42,869 nucleotides of DNA from the NCBI GenBank assembly GCA_000934455.1, contig KN884530.1:1-42869 (forward strand). The letters run 5' to 3'. A program made the position numbers and the translations under genes. This DNA comes from Apostichopus parvimensis (lineage: Eukaryota; Echinodermata; Holothuroidea; Aspidochirotida; Stichopodidae). Below the pieces are notes generated by a model, which worked only from the letters and a program-made list of their open reading frames with translations, was not told the origin of the DNA and ran no database searches. The stretch's first letter is position 1; each line of letters opens with the position of its first letter. Of this stretch, positions 31,674-42,847 are shown piece by piece.

Positions 31674-32479
31674 CTGAAAAAAGAAATGTACATGCATAAA
31701 GACACTTCTGAGCACCAAACTCAGTAATGTTATCTATCCAGAGGATATTCAATAGATCACTGCAAGCATTGGTATGGTTACTACATATATGCACAGTTAT
31801 TGTAAGGAGCAATCATTTCAATTCTTCCATCTGTTTACTGGGTTTTGACCGCTGTTGTGTACAAGTATATTGCTAGTCCTACACTGTCTATTTACCAGGC
31901 GTACAAATTTAACTAAGTTAAGGTAGTTAAAGCTATCAATACCTGTAGGTTAAAACTGAACCAGTCAACCAGACCATGATTATTAACAAGAGTCGAAGGG
32001 CACCATGGTTCCTTGCCTTTAAGATGATATTGTACAAAAGGAGTAGTTAGGGAAGGCATAGTTAACAAATGAGCGTACCCTACCAGTGCATCATGCCAAA
32101 AAATGTGGCTTTTGTCAGATTAATTTGTGATAAGGTATTGCATATTCTTGGGAAAACAGTTTTGTGACCTTGAGTGACCTTTACCAAGGTCCAAAGAAAG
32201 TTGGCGTAACTTATGAATTATCCCCCCCCCCCCTCCTCGCAACCACCGCGTCATGTCTGAAGATCTGGCTTTTATCAACAGACCAACGAACATGCTATAT
32301 CACAAGTCACAGGTTACTTGTTTAAACATCTGCTAGCTGGTATGAGCTGAAAAAAATTAGGTCCTAAAGAAATGAACAAGTGGTTGAATTTCGTCCTTGT
32401 ATGATCCAATCTTAAGTATAGATCTAACATTGTTTAGTCATTCGAGCTCTATTCTTGTGGACCTCTAAAGGGTCTTCAA
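31674..32479. other. intron, no recognised features
   Basis: Contains a C-homopolymer run near 32222-32234; nothing else. Confidence 0.4.
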
Positions 32480-32680
32480 TCTTTTGAGCCGAAATGTTTA
32501 CCATATGTACCAAGTTTCATGTGATTCCAAACATGTTTAGTACTTTGTTCTCAATTTAACCCTTCATGACTTGAAATGACCTTCAAAATTTTTCAACCAA
32601 ATGTTTACAGTACGTACAAACTTTCAATCCAACAATCTTTAGTATTTGGCCCTGGCTTATATGATCCTGAGTTGACTCAG
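32480..32680 (+). repeat. diverged copies of the TGACCT-rich repeat unit
   Basis: About two units of roughly 100 bp resembling 35040-35220: ATGACCTTCAAAATTT, AATGTTTAC-GTA and CCAACAATCTTTAGTA blocks recur in the same order. Confidence 0.6.
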
Positions 32681-33269
32681 GCCCCAAAATGTAGACCATG
32701 CAGAGGAGGCATTACCATGGCTACTATTGAGACAGAACTGACAAGCCTGTACCAAACAATCTGTGGGAAATAGATTATTTTGACTCATATGGAACATACA
32801 TGACATTGAATTTGAAATTTTTAAACTGCAAACAAAGTATTACCAAAGCATTAACATGGCAAAACTTTAAGATTGTACCATACAATCTATATGAGAAGAA
32901 TCAGTTAGACCTAAAATTCCTGAACACCTTCAAAGTACCACTACCACAGTACTGTTGTGGCAATTCATTGGCATCATACCACGTAATCTGTAGGAGAAGC
33001 GGTGTTTGGAGTATTGCACTAAATGGGCCCTAACAACACATGGGTGACCTTTATTCTTAGAACACCAATGATGGTCCATCCACTCCTGGAATAATAGTTA
33101 CCATGAAATCTAGTGATGTGGAAGTGAGTGACGAAATATTAGCCAAATGGCATATAGGAGAAAGAACTAGAAGCAATAATAATCATGTAAAGAGAGACAA
33201 AAAAATATCACAGGAATTGTTGTTGTAGAAAGTATTCGTTATACTAACAAAATATATTTTCTTTTGAGT

Positions 33270-34620
33270 TGGTGAAGAAGTAAAACTATTTTAAACATAT
33301 AACATAATAAGTGATAGAAAACAATTTAGGAATGCAAATGATAATTGTATGTTCCTTATGAATATGGATGGAAAAATGCATACTCTTTTATTGTGGAACA
33401 CATAGATGCAGTTGCATAAGACTACAAGTTGCACCCACAGGTATCAGAAGTTCATAACGAGTATGACAAACTGAAACTATTATTTGAAAGTGTTTAAAAA
33501 AGATATGTTCATAGAAATGCTTTTCCTTTTCTGTCTAGATTGAAAAGTCATGATTGAAAAGTGCAAAAGATGAATGTGTTGTTTCCAATAACTTCTACTT
33601 ATGGTCACTACTAAGATGTTTGCAAGATGTACAGTAAAAGATATTACTAGAGCACCAATAGTGCAGTAGCTCGTACTGCACAAATAATGTATTTTTCAAC
33701 ATATTAAAATTAAGGGAATAGGGCCTAGCAAATATTAAATGGAAAGACAGTGGTCATGTTTTGATCTAAATGCCCTGAAGAATCTTTGGTATTTTAACAT
33801 TAAGTGATTCCTGATGGCCTGTAAATGACTATTTCACATGTAACAAAGAAAGTTGACGAATTTGATCGAGTTTGTAAAGAAATGAAACTGTTTAAACATG
33901 AAGATATAACATAATAAGTGATAAAAAGCGCCTCATACTCATAGCTAGTGCAGTAACTACTGTTCATGTTCCAGAACCGTGCATCAGTAACTACTGGGCT
34001 GTGTTCGCAACTCGGTAACATGTGTAGACAGTTTGCACAGTAATAACTTGGAAGCTGTTACACTTTGAAGTACGAGTCCGACAGGTGAAAATGTGCAGTA
34101 ATTTAAAAGAAACTAAATTTTCAATTGTAATTTTCTTTAATGTTTAAAATTCAAAATGTTTATATTGATAAATTTGCAGTAAGAAAAGACTTGCAGTAAT
34201 TACTGTGCCACATGTAACACATGTTACCGTGTTGTGGAACATGAACAGTAGTTACTGTACTAGCTATGAGTATTGGCTGTAAAAAACTATTGAAGAATGC
34301 AAATGATAATTGAATGTTTCTTTTGAAAATGGATGGGGAAAATGCATACTCTTTTACTGTATTGTGGAACACATAGATGCAGTTGCGTAAGACTACAATT
34401 TGCACTTAGAACTTCTCAATGAGTATGACAAACTTAAAGTAATTTGAAAGTGTTTAAAAAACACACCTACTACCAAAACTTACATGTAGTGATCAAAAAT
34501 TGCAATTGTGTTGTTTCCAATAACTTCTACTTATGGCCATTGGTAAGATGTTTGCAAGCTGTACAGTAAAAGAAATTACTGGAGCACCAATAGTGCAGTA
34601 GCTCATACTACACTGTATAC
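33270..34620. repeat. segmental duplication flanking a hairpin
   Basis: 33320-33690 and 34285-34620 are direct copies offset by about 960 bp: shared strings include GGAACACATAGATGCAGTTG, GTTGTTTCCAATAACTTCTA and GAGCACCAATAGTGCAGTAG. A third partial piece (ATAACATAATAAGTGATA) occurs at 33904-33921 and 33299-33316. Similarity by eye is about 85-90 percent. Confidence 0.75.
33935..34273. repeat. imperfect ~340-bp inverted repeat with CAGTAAYTACTG palindromes
   Basis: CTCATAGCTAGTGCAGTAAC...GTTCATGTTCC (33938-33972) is repeated in inverted form at 34236-34270 with one mismatch in 35 bases. Four near-palindromes lie inside: 33951-33962, 33985-33996, 34194-34205 (perfect CAGTAATTACTG) and 34246-34257. 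It could be a hairpin-type MITE with no intact ends, placed between the two halves of the duplication. Confidence 0.65.
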
Positions 34621-35039
34621 TTACACTGTCTAAATTCTGGTTTCCCACAGATTTTGTGTAGTTGAGTAGGCCACCCTCTTACTGGTATTCTTCCTTATGA
34701 TGCTTGAATAAGCTGGAAACAATGTCTTATTGTGTTGGTAGCTTTTTTTCTATAAATAGTTCTTGCATGTTTTTTTGGAAGATGGTACATTAGATGCATA
34801 TATGGGTAACTTGACTAAAAAGTTATGTGTTATATGGAAACGAGGTGAAGTAGTGCATGTTGATTTCAGGAATATGTTACTGCTTTTTCTGTGCTGTAGA
34901 GGTGGATGTAGGTTTGCTGGTTGAGGATGTTCAAGGCAACGTTGATGTTGGTGAAACGCTTTCAATGACTGAGCCTCTCACTGAAAAGACGAATTGCTCT
35001 TCACTTATCACCTCCAATGTTTCCTCAACTGATTTACCT
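34621..35039. other. no recognised features
   Basis: No supported coding or RNA signal. Confidence 0.4.
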
Positions 35040-36437
35040 CAAATGACCCTGGTGAACTGCAAATGACCTTCAAAATTTCAGCCCGAGATGTTGACTATAT
35101 GTAGCAAATTTCATGTGCATCCAACAATGTTTAGTAATTTGACCTTCAATGACCTCTGGTGATCTCCAAATGATCTTCAAAATTTTCAGCACGAATTGTT
35201 GGTTATATGTACCAAGTTACATATTGCGAATCCAACACACACAGCTCACCCGGTGTCAACCCATTGACATTTTTGATCGCAAGGTAACTTTGATATCCAA
35301 ATCTAGCATCAAAACCAAACATTTTGTAATGTGTCCTTTGACCTTTTGACCTTGGTTTTAGATGTAGTTTGATCTCCTGATTCCAAAAAACAACACGACA
35401 AGTCTGTACAGCCATCCTGACTCCGACCGAAAACTTTGAACCCATATCACTTCGCACACGAAGGTCACAAAGGGGTCAACCTATAGACATTTATGATCAG
35501 AAGGTACCTTTGACATCTGAAAATTGCATCGAAACTGTAAAAATCTCCAAAACACTTAAAGGTCACCAGAGGTCAAATTGAGGTCAATGTTCACCAAGAT
35601 GCGGGTTGACAATTGGATTACATTGAAGCAACTCCCAATCCTACAAACAATTCGTTCTCAAGTTATTGCAAAAATACTTGATTTTAACATTAATTGACCT
35701 TTGGTGACCTCGGATCATAAGACCGTTAAATTTGAAAATATTCCCCTAACCAGTTCACAACTTGTCCCAAAATATCAACCGTGTCACACTTTGGCACTGG
35801 GAGTTATTGCATTAAATGTCTGAAAATTAACTTTCACCCTTGTATAACTTCACACACAAAGATCACCTGGGGTCAACCCATTGACATTTTTGATCGGTGA
35901 GACGTGAATATAGCGTGAAAAGTATAAAAATTCAAACATTTTTTCTTTGCCCATTTCCACCCCCAAAATACTAGTTTTTTAACAATAATTGACCTTTGGT
36001 GACCTCGGATCACATGACTGTTAAGTTTGAAATATTCCCCTATACCATTTGCAACTTGTCCCAAAATATCAACCGTGGCACACCTTGGCACTGGGGGTTA
36101 CTGTATTAAATGTCTGAAACTTTTACCTCGTATAACTTCACACCCAAAGTTCACCGGGGTGTCGACCCATTGACATTTTTGATCAGAAGGTACCTTTGAT
36201 ATCCAAATCTAGCATCAAAACCAAACATTTTCTTTTTCGCCCGTTTTCTCCCAAAATAAGCACATTTTTTCTAATGTGACCTTTGACCTTGGTTTCAGAT
36301 GTAGTTTGATCTCCTGATTCCAAAAATCAATACGACAAGTCTGTACAGCCATCCTAACTCCCACCGAAAACTTTCATCACATATAACTTCACACACAAAG
36401 GTCACATTAGGTAAATAGCATCGAAACTAAAAATCCC

Positions 36438-38114
36438 CAGCGACGTAGCCAGGAATTTGAAAGGGGGGGAGCACTTTTTGCGATTGATATGGATTTTCAA
36501 AGTTGTAGGCACGACTATCTGAGCGGAGCGCCACCATTGGTTGGCGCGGAGCGTACAAGAAAATTTTTAGTTTCACAAACCCCCCAGATGGCCGGAAACG
36601 GCCCTTCCCGAGTGTTCATTCTGGTTCCCTGGCCTCTTGCTAACTTGAGACACCTCATTCAATATCACTTTTAAACCCAAAAAACAAATGAGTTAAAATA
36701 GTACGTAATTCAATACTACATAATGTATTTAAAATTAGCAAGGTACATGTTCAGAGTAGTCTTACGTTTCAACTTCTGATACTTATAGATACAAAGATAG
36801 GCCTAAAATGTCTTTGATACAACTATAGCCAGTAATTGTCTTTGATACAACTGTAGCTATTAAATATCTAATTCAATACTACATAATGTATTTCAAATTA
36901 GCAAGGTACATGTACAGAGTAGTCTTACGTTTCAACTTCAGATACTTATAGATACAAAGATAGGCCTAAAATGTCTTTCATACAACTATAGCCAGTAATT
37001 GTCTTTGATACAACTAGCTATTAAATGTTTAAGTTAGCCTAATAAGAGAAGGCGAGAGCTATCTGACGATTGCAATCTGATGCAAATTTCTCAACTGTTT
37101 TCTCAACTGAAATATTATCTGCGTAAACGGGTTCTTAACTACATGTTAAAAAAACTGACAAGATCGGATCCTAGTCTTTTTTGGCGGGTAGAGTGTTGAA
37201 TGAAACGGCACGCGATAGAAATGACAGCCTAGATGACAAAAGAATAGGTCACCTAATTTAGCCATATTCTTGCTACGTTCATTTCAATAGTTTTTCCTGT
37301 CTATAGACTCTTAAACTCGTCCAGCAAGCTTATCGTTTTGAATTATGGGTGTTTTAAAAAAAAATGATAACTTGGCCAAAACAAATGTAGGCCCGGGCCT
37401 ACAGTGCTACATACTGGCTACGCCCCTGATCATATGATATAATAATCAGCAGATTTTGTTTCCTGTTTGAATTCTTTTACATAATATATTTTACATAATA
37501 TATCAGAAAGACAAACAGTGCTCTTTTACAATTTTTCCAGTAGGAGGATTCTTGTTTATTGTCCAATGTCTGGACTTTAATACATTTGACGAACTTAACT
37601 GATGGACAATATAAACTTTCATATTTTGTAATACAGCCAGATATGCAGTGGCCTAAAAACAAATATCGTTATCGCAGTGTATTAGCAGTGAAATAATTAT
37701 TACAGGAAGTGCGTATCACGTACGATTGCTAGCTTAGCTTCATAACATGCTTTTTCGTGCAACACCTTAGGACGACTCATAGAACGAACGTTGTCGACGT
37801 TGTTGTGCATACAGTTCGTGACATTCCATAGAGTGCGGTTAGGTAGGCAATATGTACTTTATTACACAGTGGCCAACTGTAGGCTTGTAATTGGCTATAA
37901 GCTAAATTTAGCTACTTGCATCTACCAAACTAAGTAAGTAGTTGAATCAGTAGGCGTGAATGTTACTACGATTACAATCGAGTTAACGGAGCGAGTATTC
38001 AAGATCAAAAGAGCACTGACAAAATACCATGCTAAAAAACGAGTTTAAAAAAAAATCGACACTGAAAAGGGGGGAGCGGTCGGTCCCCCTGCTCCCCCCC
38101 TGGCTACGTCCCTG
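36438..38114. mobile_element. hAT-type non-autonomous element, 1677 bp, perfect 8-bp target duplication
   Basis: Ends CAGCGACGTAGCCAGG (left) and, inverted, CAGGGACGTAGCCAGG (right), each followed by a G-rich run, flanked by AAAATCCC at 36430-36437 and 38115-38122. Eight-base duplications and CAG...CTG ends are the hAT signature. The host array reads straight through once the element is removed. No transposase recognised. Internally there is a 163-bp tandem duplication (36707-37029) and a third, inward-facing end-like sequence (CTGGCTACGCCCCTG, 37414-37428). Confidence 0.88.
36707..37029. repeat. 163-bp tandem duplication inside the hAT-type element
   Basis: Two head-to-tail copies (36707-36869, 36870-37029) from AATTCAATACTACATAATG to CAACT-AGCTATTAAAT, about 95 percent identical by eye. 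Confidence 0.9.
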
Positions 38115-38519
38115 AAAATCCCAAAAACACTTAAAGGTCACCAGAGGTCAAGGGTCACCCAGATGCGGGTCGACAATTGTATTACATTGAAGCAACTCCC
38201 AACCCTAAAGGACAATTCGTTCTCAAGTTATCGCCAAAATACTTTTTTTTTAACATTAATTAACCTTATTTCAAAATGTTCCCCTAACCCAGTTCACAAC
38301 TTGTCCCAAAGTATCATCCTTGTCGTTTTTTGACCTTTGGTGACCTTTGTGGGCACCAAAAACAATAGGGCACACCTCCATATGGCGGATCTATAGTCCA
38401 AGTTTGGCCTCAATCCAACGTACCCAATCAAGTGTCACAGACGCACACACAGACACACACACAGACACGCAACGGTCGGTAGGTAGGACAGGGTTTTGTT
38501 TTATATGGGGTAGATCCTC

Positions 38520-38924
38520 CAGTTTGTTCTGTTGCTGTGTTGCAGCGTATTATTTGTGTTTGTTCTGTTGTGAAAAAACTTGTGTGGAGGAATAGAAAAT
38601 TTGTCAGTTGGCAGGCAGTCCTGGAGGCGGTGAAGTCTGACATTCGCCTTACAATTGAAGGCGATTTTCGCCGTTTATCTGGGGCTGCCTTTTTTGGACG
38701 CTGGTGTGCTGGGGAGGGGTTTTTCGTTTCGCTGCGTGCGGGTCGTCCTTTTGTAGTTTTTTGATTGTTTGAGTGGGGGGTTGGGCGTTTTGTCTCTGCA
38801 GGTCGGCGGGCGTATGTTTTTTTGGCTCGCTTGACCTGAGTTTCGTTTGTCAGTATGGGATGGTTCGGTAGTGCCGTTTGGCCGTGACGTTTTGTATCCC
38901 GCATGGCGGGTCACGTAAAAAGCA
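38520..38924 (+). repeat. LINE 3'-end tag, copy 4 (longest)
   Basis: Plus-oriented copy ending in the same stem-loop and TAAAAAGCAC tail at 38924. Core match to copy 3 starts at 38597; the ORF tail reads SWQAVLEAVKSDIRLTIEGD then FFGRWCAGEGFFVSLRAGRP, differing from copy 3 by only a few residues. Sequence from about 38520 is probably more of the same element. It abuts the end of the TGACCT array and an (AC)n tract, which obscures any target duplication. Confidence 0.78.
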
Positions 38925-39496
38925 CACACACGCCAACCTGACTACATAGGTTCCTTTTGCTAAAGCAAGGAACCAAAAATCAAAATTTCCAAGTTCTATG
39001 AGCATTCTTCAAATTTGGCTTCAAATTATTGTCTTATGGTAGATATTGAACCACCTTCAACAATGGTTAAGTCACTTATGTAACAACCACTGAAATGTTG
39101 TTAGTGGCTATTAAGGAAACAGGATCGAGGAGCACAGATTTAATGTACTTCCAAAATTAACTTTTGAGCTGTAGCAAATTTATTAATTCATGAATTTCTT
39201 TCCTACTTAACAAAGGAATTGAAAACAAAGGTATTTTCATGTAGTTACTGTAGTTACATAAATATGTCAAAATGGTTCCTTTGTACAGTATGAGCAGTTT
39301 ACCTCCTAACCTATGATTGTCTTCTATCAGTATGAGAATTAATTAATTCTATAAAGGTCTTAATGCATCCGACTCTTTTAAATGGTCCACGTACTAAAAC
39401 CTGTCAAAAAAATTAAATTGGGGATGTATAGGGGCAGTTATTGTGATGCAGCTACCATTCTTAAAGTAGCAAATTAACATGGACTGCAAAATTTAC
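38925..39496. other. intron, no recognised features
   Basis: Nothing supported. Confidence 0.45.
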
Positions 39497-39611
39497 CAAT
39501 GCGAAACTTCTTCTCCAAGGTATAAGTAGGAGAAACATCTATCCATTCCTTCCATTCTTCACACATGTATTTTACTGTAAATGGCTCTTCTAGCTCCAAG
39601 TCTGCGAAGGT
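39497..39611 (-). CDS. host exon of the ubiquitin-like-domain gene
   Basis: 115-nt exon on the minus strand: acceptor AAATGTTTAG before 39611, donor GTAAAT after 39497. It enters in phase 0 and leaves one base (G). The peptide is TFADLELEEPFTVKYMCEEW then KEWIDVSPTYTLEKKFRI, acidic with a Trp-rich middle. No domain recognised. Phase and codon completion fit the exons on both sides (39896 and 31673). Confidence 0.62.
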
Positions 39612-39895
39612 CTAAACATTTATCAAGATAAAACTATGTTCAAACTATCTTTATACATAATTAAGCTCTATATTATCTACATTTCCTCATGTGGTGATGG
39701 GGATCATGAAGATGTACAGTAGCACAAGAAAACTATCAGATTGATGGGAAATTGGTCACAGTCAGGGTACTAACTTGTCATACCAGATCATATCGAAGCC
39801 CCTCAAAGTAGCATTTCCATGGTATCCATACAACTAAGCTTGATATACACCCTAAAGTTCATCTATACAGTATATACCTATTATGTATTACTTGC

Positions 39896-39985
39896 TGGTC
39901 CAAATATGTCAAGGAATTCATCCAACTCAGATGACTGAGTTGTATCTCTCAAGGGCTTTGAGTCTGAATCTATTGTCTGCATGCT
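39896..39985 (-). CDS. host exon, acidic N-terminal segment; GC-AG intron likely
   Basis: 90-nt exon: acceptor CTCCTTAACAG, then SMQTIDSDSKPLRDTTQSSE and LDEFLDIFGP. The Met two codons in could be the start, but the acceptor suggests an internal exon. The end has no GT; CCA is followed by GCAAGT, the standard form of a GC donor, and using it gives phase 0, which matches the next exon. The acidic-hydrophobic LDEFLDIF stretch looks like a short interaction or activation motif (inference). Confidence 0.55.
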
Positions 39986-41444
39986 CTGTTAAGGAGATAT
40001 GACACTTTCAAGATATCCAAATTTCTTTGAAAACGACTGGTGTAGAAAGACTACTGTGAGGGTGTGACGTCACATCCTTATTTCCTTAACATTTGTGAAT
40101 ATATTTCTTTCAAAATTATTGACATTTTTGAACACATTTGAAAATAATATAATCAAAAATTATTGAGATGTTTAATCTGAAATACTTCCTTTGACAAATA
40201 TGAGATCTCGTGACATATCTCTTGGTTGAAAGTCATCAAATCTCACAAAATATTTAGGAATGTGAGTATGTCACATCACAGCTAGTCAGATTTCAGCAGT
40301 TTATACCGAACCTGATAAAACTTTACACTTAAATATCTCTTTAACCGAAAAAGATATTTCAACAGTTCACCATTGTCTTTCTTTTATTGTACTCTTTCAT
40401 ATAACATTAACATGTATGACAACTGAACCAATCCTTTAACTCACATAGTAATATAGTCTATACTATACTAGTATTGGTATCGACACCATGCAGTACGAAT
40501 TAATTACTCTAAAATCACACTTTACGTGGGTCACGGTGGGTGATTTTATACGTACTACGTTCCTTCAGTATCGTAATACTGCTATGCCTTCATTTTCATT
40601 ATTACTTGTCAAATTTTGAACATTAAGCCCCTAACTTAAGTGTGTAATACGGTAGACCTGTGTCGGATGTTAATACTAATAGAGTACTACTGTACTGAGT
40701 ACCAGTAATGCAATACAATAGTATAGTACTAGTACTAACGTAAGGCCTAACAGTATGCCCTCTAGCTCGTGCACTAACCTTCAGGTTACACGTCACACAC
40801 AAGGCCGGCCTAGAGACCCCTATATAGTAGGAGAGATAGGCCAACTGAATTCATGTGCGCAATTTTGGGGCCAGATATCGAAGCGCCCTCATTATTATGT
40901 ATACTTTATGTATACTTTATGTACGTAAACTTACAAGGTTAATATGGATATATATGTCATAAATAAGTCACACAAAAGAAATTTGAGATACAGTCAACCA
41001 GTTTATTACATCGAAGCCATCATTTTGCGTGGAATATGCATACACATAGCTAGTGTCTTTGAACCACAGCTCTCATTGCTACACTCTTACTGCTGAAACT
41101 GTTTCTTTTTACATGATGAGAGGTTACTTCTTTTGCCAGGCAATGACATCTGACATTAAAAAAGCTGTGTAGCAACTTTTTACAAATATCATGACAAGAT
41201 GGAAATGCTTTTACATGAGGGTAATTCTTAGTTACATAATTTACCAATTTTTATCACACCTCTGAATGAGCAACTAAGCATTTTTTACTTTGCTTAAAAA
41301 CATTTTAAAACAAGATCATAAACTGATGTTGAAACTTTCACAAGACATCCCATGTAATGCAGTGGGACCTTCTCTCCATCTTGTAACTACTAGCTGTTTC
41401 TTCTCCCATTGTGAAATTATTAGAACATTTAGGCTCACTATTTC
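39986..41444. other. upstream region of host gene, no exon recognised
   Basis: Rich in TACT/AGTA strings around 40440-40740. No promoter or first exon could be identified. Confidence 0.35.
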
Positions 41445-42847
41445 AATTTTCCTGTACAGCTTCTGAACTCAAAAATTCAGCAAGGTAAGTGCTTTCATCA
41501 GAATCATGACTTCCATACCCTGCAGGTTTGAGATATTGTCACACAGAGATAAGTTTCAAATTTTGTTTCAATTCAAGTGCTGAAGGAATAGGGCATTTCA
41601 GTCGGATGCAGGACAACAGATTCTCAAGGAAATCTTGAGAAAATCGACATGTTAACAATAACAGGTGTTGGTCTTGGTTAAGATAAACATCCTGATACTT
41701 CAAAACTGAAGTTGTGCTGAGAACAACACCTGTTTGAATTGGCTTCCATTGAGTACCCATCAATGATGTTTTAAAGATATCCACAACATTTTGAACAAAT
41801 TCAATTGCTGATTGATAAGCCTCTTCATTAAAATGGCTCAGTGCCAAACTTGCATTTCTGGAAGTCATCAGATCAAACCATTTTCTTACTAAACCAATAA
41901 ACCATGCTGCTGTAAGATTGCATTTTGCCCAACCTTTCTCTTGAACCATGTATCTGATGCCTGCTTCAATGGAGTTTTAGGGCCATTTTCAAATGACAGT
42001 CCTTTTCAGCTTTATAAAATGCTCTCACTGGTTCATTATTTATGGTGTTAGATGGGAGGCTAAATTTATCTACGATAGCTTATGGCAAAGTTATTGTCTG
42101 TCCACTTAAAAGGAAATTTCTGATATTTTTGAATAGATGTGGTGGGTCAGCTAAGAAAAATAGCTTTCTCTCTGGGTCCATAGGATGTTCTATTGCGCAA
42201 ACAGTTTCAGAATATCGTGCAACAGTAACACCAATGCTTCTCCACATAGCCCTGATGTAACTGCAGCAACTTTCAATCCAATCGTTTCTGCCTTCCTTAT
42301 CAAACTGACAATCAAATCTTTAAAAACAGTTCCATCTGTTCCTCCACCAGTGAAAAAGTATGCTACAGTTTGTTTCCATCTTGTGCTTAAGCCACTAAGC
42401 ATGAACACTAGTGCATAATCAGCAACTCCAGAATGATCTGGCAAAGTTATATTACCTACAAATTGGTCACATGAATTGTCATACTCTATCTTAGCTGTTA
42501 CCTTCATTTCATCTAATGTTAAGCAACAATCTTTTTCATATGCCGAAAGGCCATTCACTTTTGAAGATAGTAGAGAAAATACATCATCATGGCAACCACT
42601 TTCAAAAGATGTGCTTTCTAATCTCCTTCTAAGTGTTCTAAGAGAAGGCAAAGGAAAACCAAGATCAATTAGTCCATCATATCCACGACTACCACAAGAA
42701 AATCTTATCTTTAAACACTTGAGACAGACTGTTGGCTAGTGTTGTCAGCTTGGTTTCTGCTGCCTGAATCTTCTTGCACAATGCCTGGACTTCTGCTTTT
42801 AAGTGTTTTATTTCTAGTTGCCTTGAATCTATATGACCACTGCAGAC
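41445..42847 (-). pseudogene. P-element (THAP9-like) transposase remnant, 5' end beyond window
   Basis: Minus-strand transposase of the P superfamily. After an acceptor (CACTTTTTACAG before 42847) comes a leucine-zipper-like coil (SRQLEIKHLKAEVQALCKKI), then GYDGLIDLGFPLPSLRTLRR, the catalytic-core block CLTLDEMKVTAKIEYD, GVADYALVFMLSGLSTRWKQ, AYFFTGG, LIRKAETIGLKVAAVTS, LADPPHLFKNIRNFLLSGQ near 42150-42095, then TAAWFIGLVRKWFDLMTSRN and a C-terminal GYGSHDSDESTYLAEFL. Order and wording match THAP9-type transposases. It is frameshifted before GYDGL, after the VAAVTS block and again near 41960, with an in-frame stop near 42090, so inactive. The THAP domain would lie right of the window. Terminal repeats were not found. 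Confidence 0.82.

Larger units (their letters stand above)
35040..38520 (+). repeat. TGACCT/AGGTCA-rich tandem array with higher-order units, interrupted
   Basis: Array at 35040-36437 continued at 38115-38520 after the hAT-type insertion. Units repeat at two scales: about 295 bp (TGACCTCGGATCA at 35705 and 36000; CCCATTGACATTTTTGATC at 35261, 35877, 36165) and about 905-935 bp (CCAAATCTAGCATCAAAACC at 35297 and 36202; GATGTAGTTTGATCTCCTGA at 35362 and 36298). The interrupted unit (ACACTTAAAGGTCACCAGAG) appears at 35552 and again right of the insertion at 38128. The array ends with CAAGTTTGGCCTCAATCCAA, an (AC)n tract and GGTCGGTAGGTAGGACAGGG. It resembles dispersed repeats of marine invertebrates; class unknown, no coding. 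Confidence 0.8.

Noticed and set aside
37414-37428. Right end of a shorter element beginning at 36438
   Set aside because: No duplication of AAAATCCC follows 37428, whereas it is perfect after 38114.
38428-38904. 158-codon minus-strand frame
   Set aside because: Same antisense artefact of the LINE tag, extended through the (AC)n tract.
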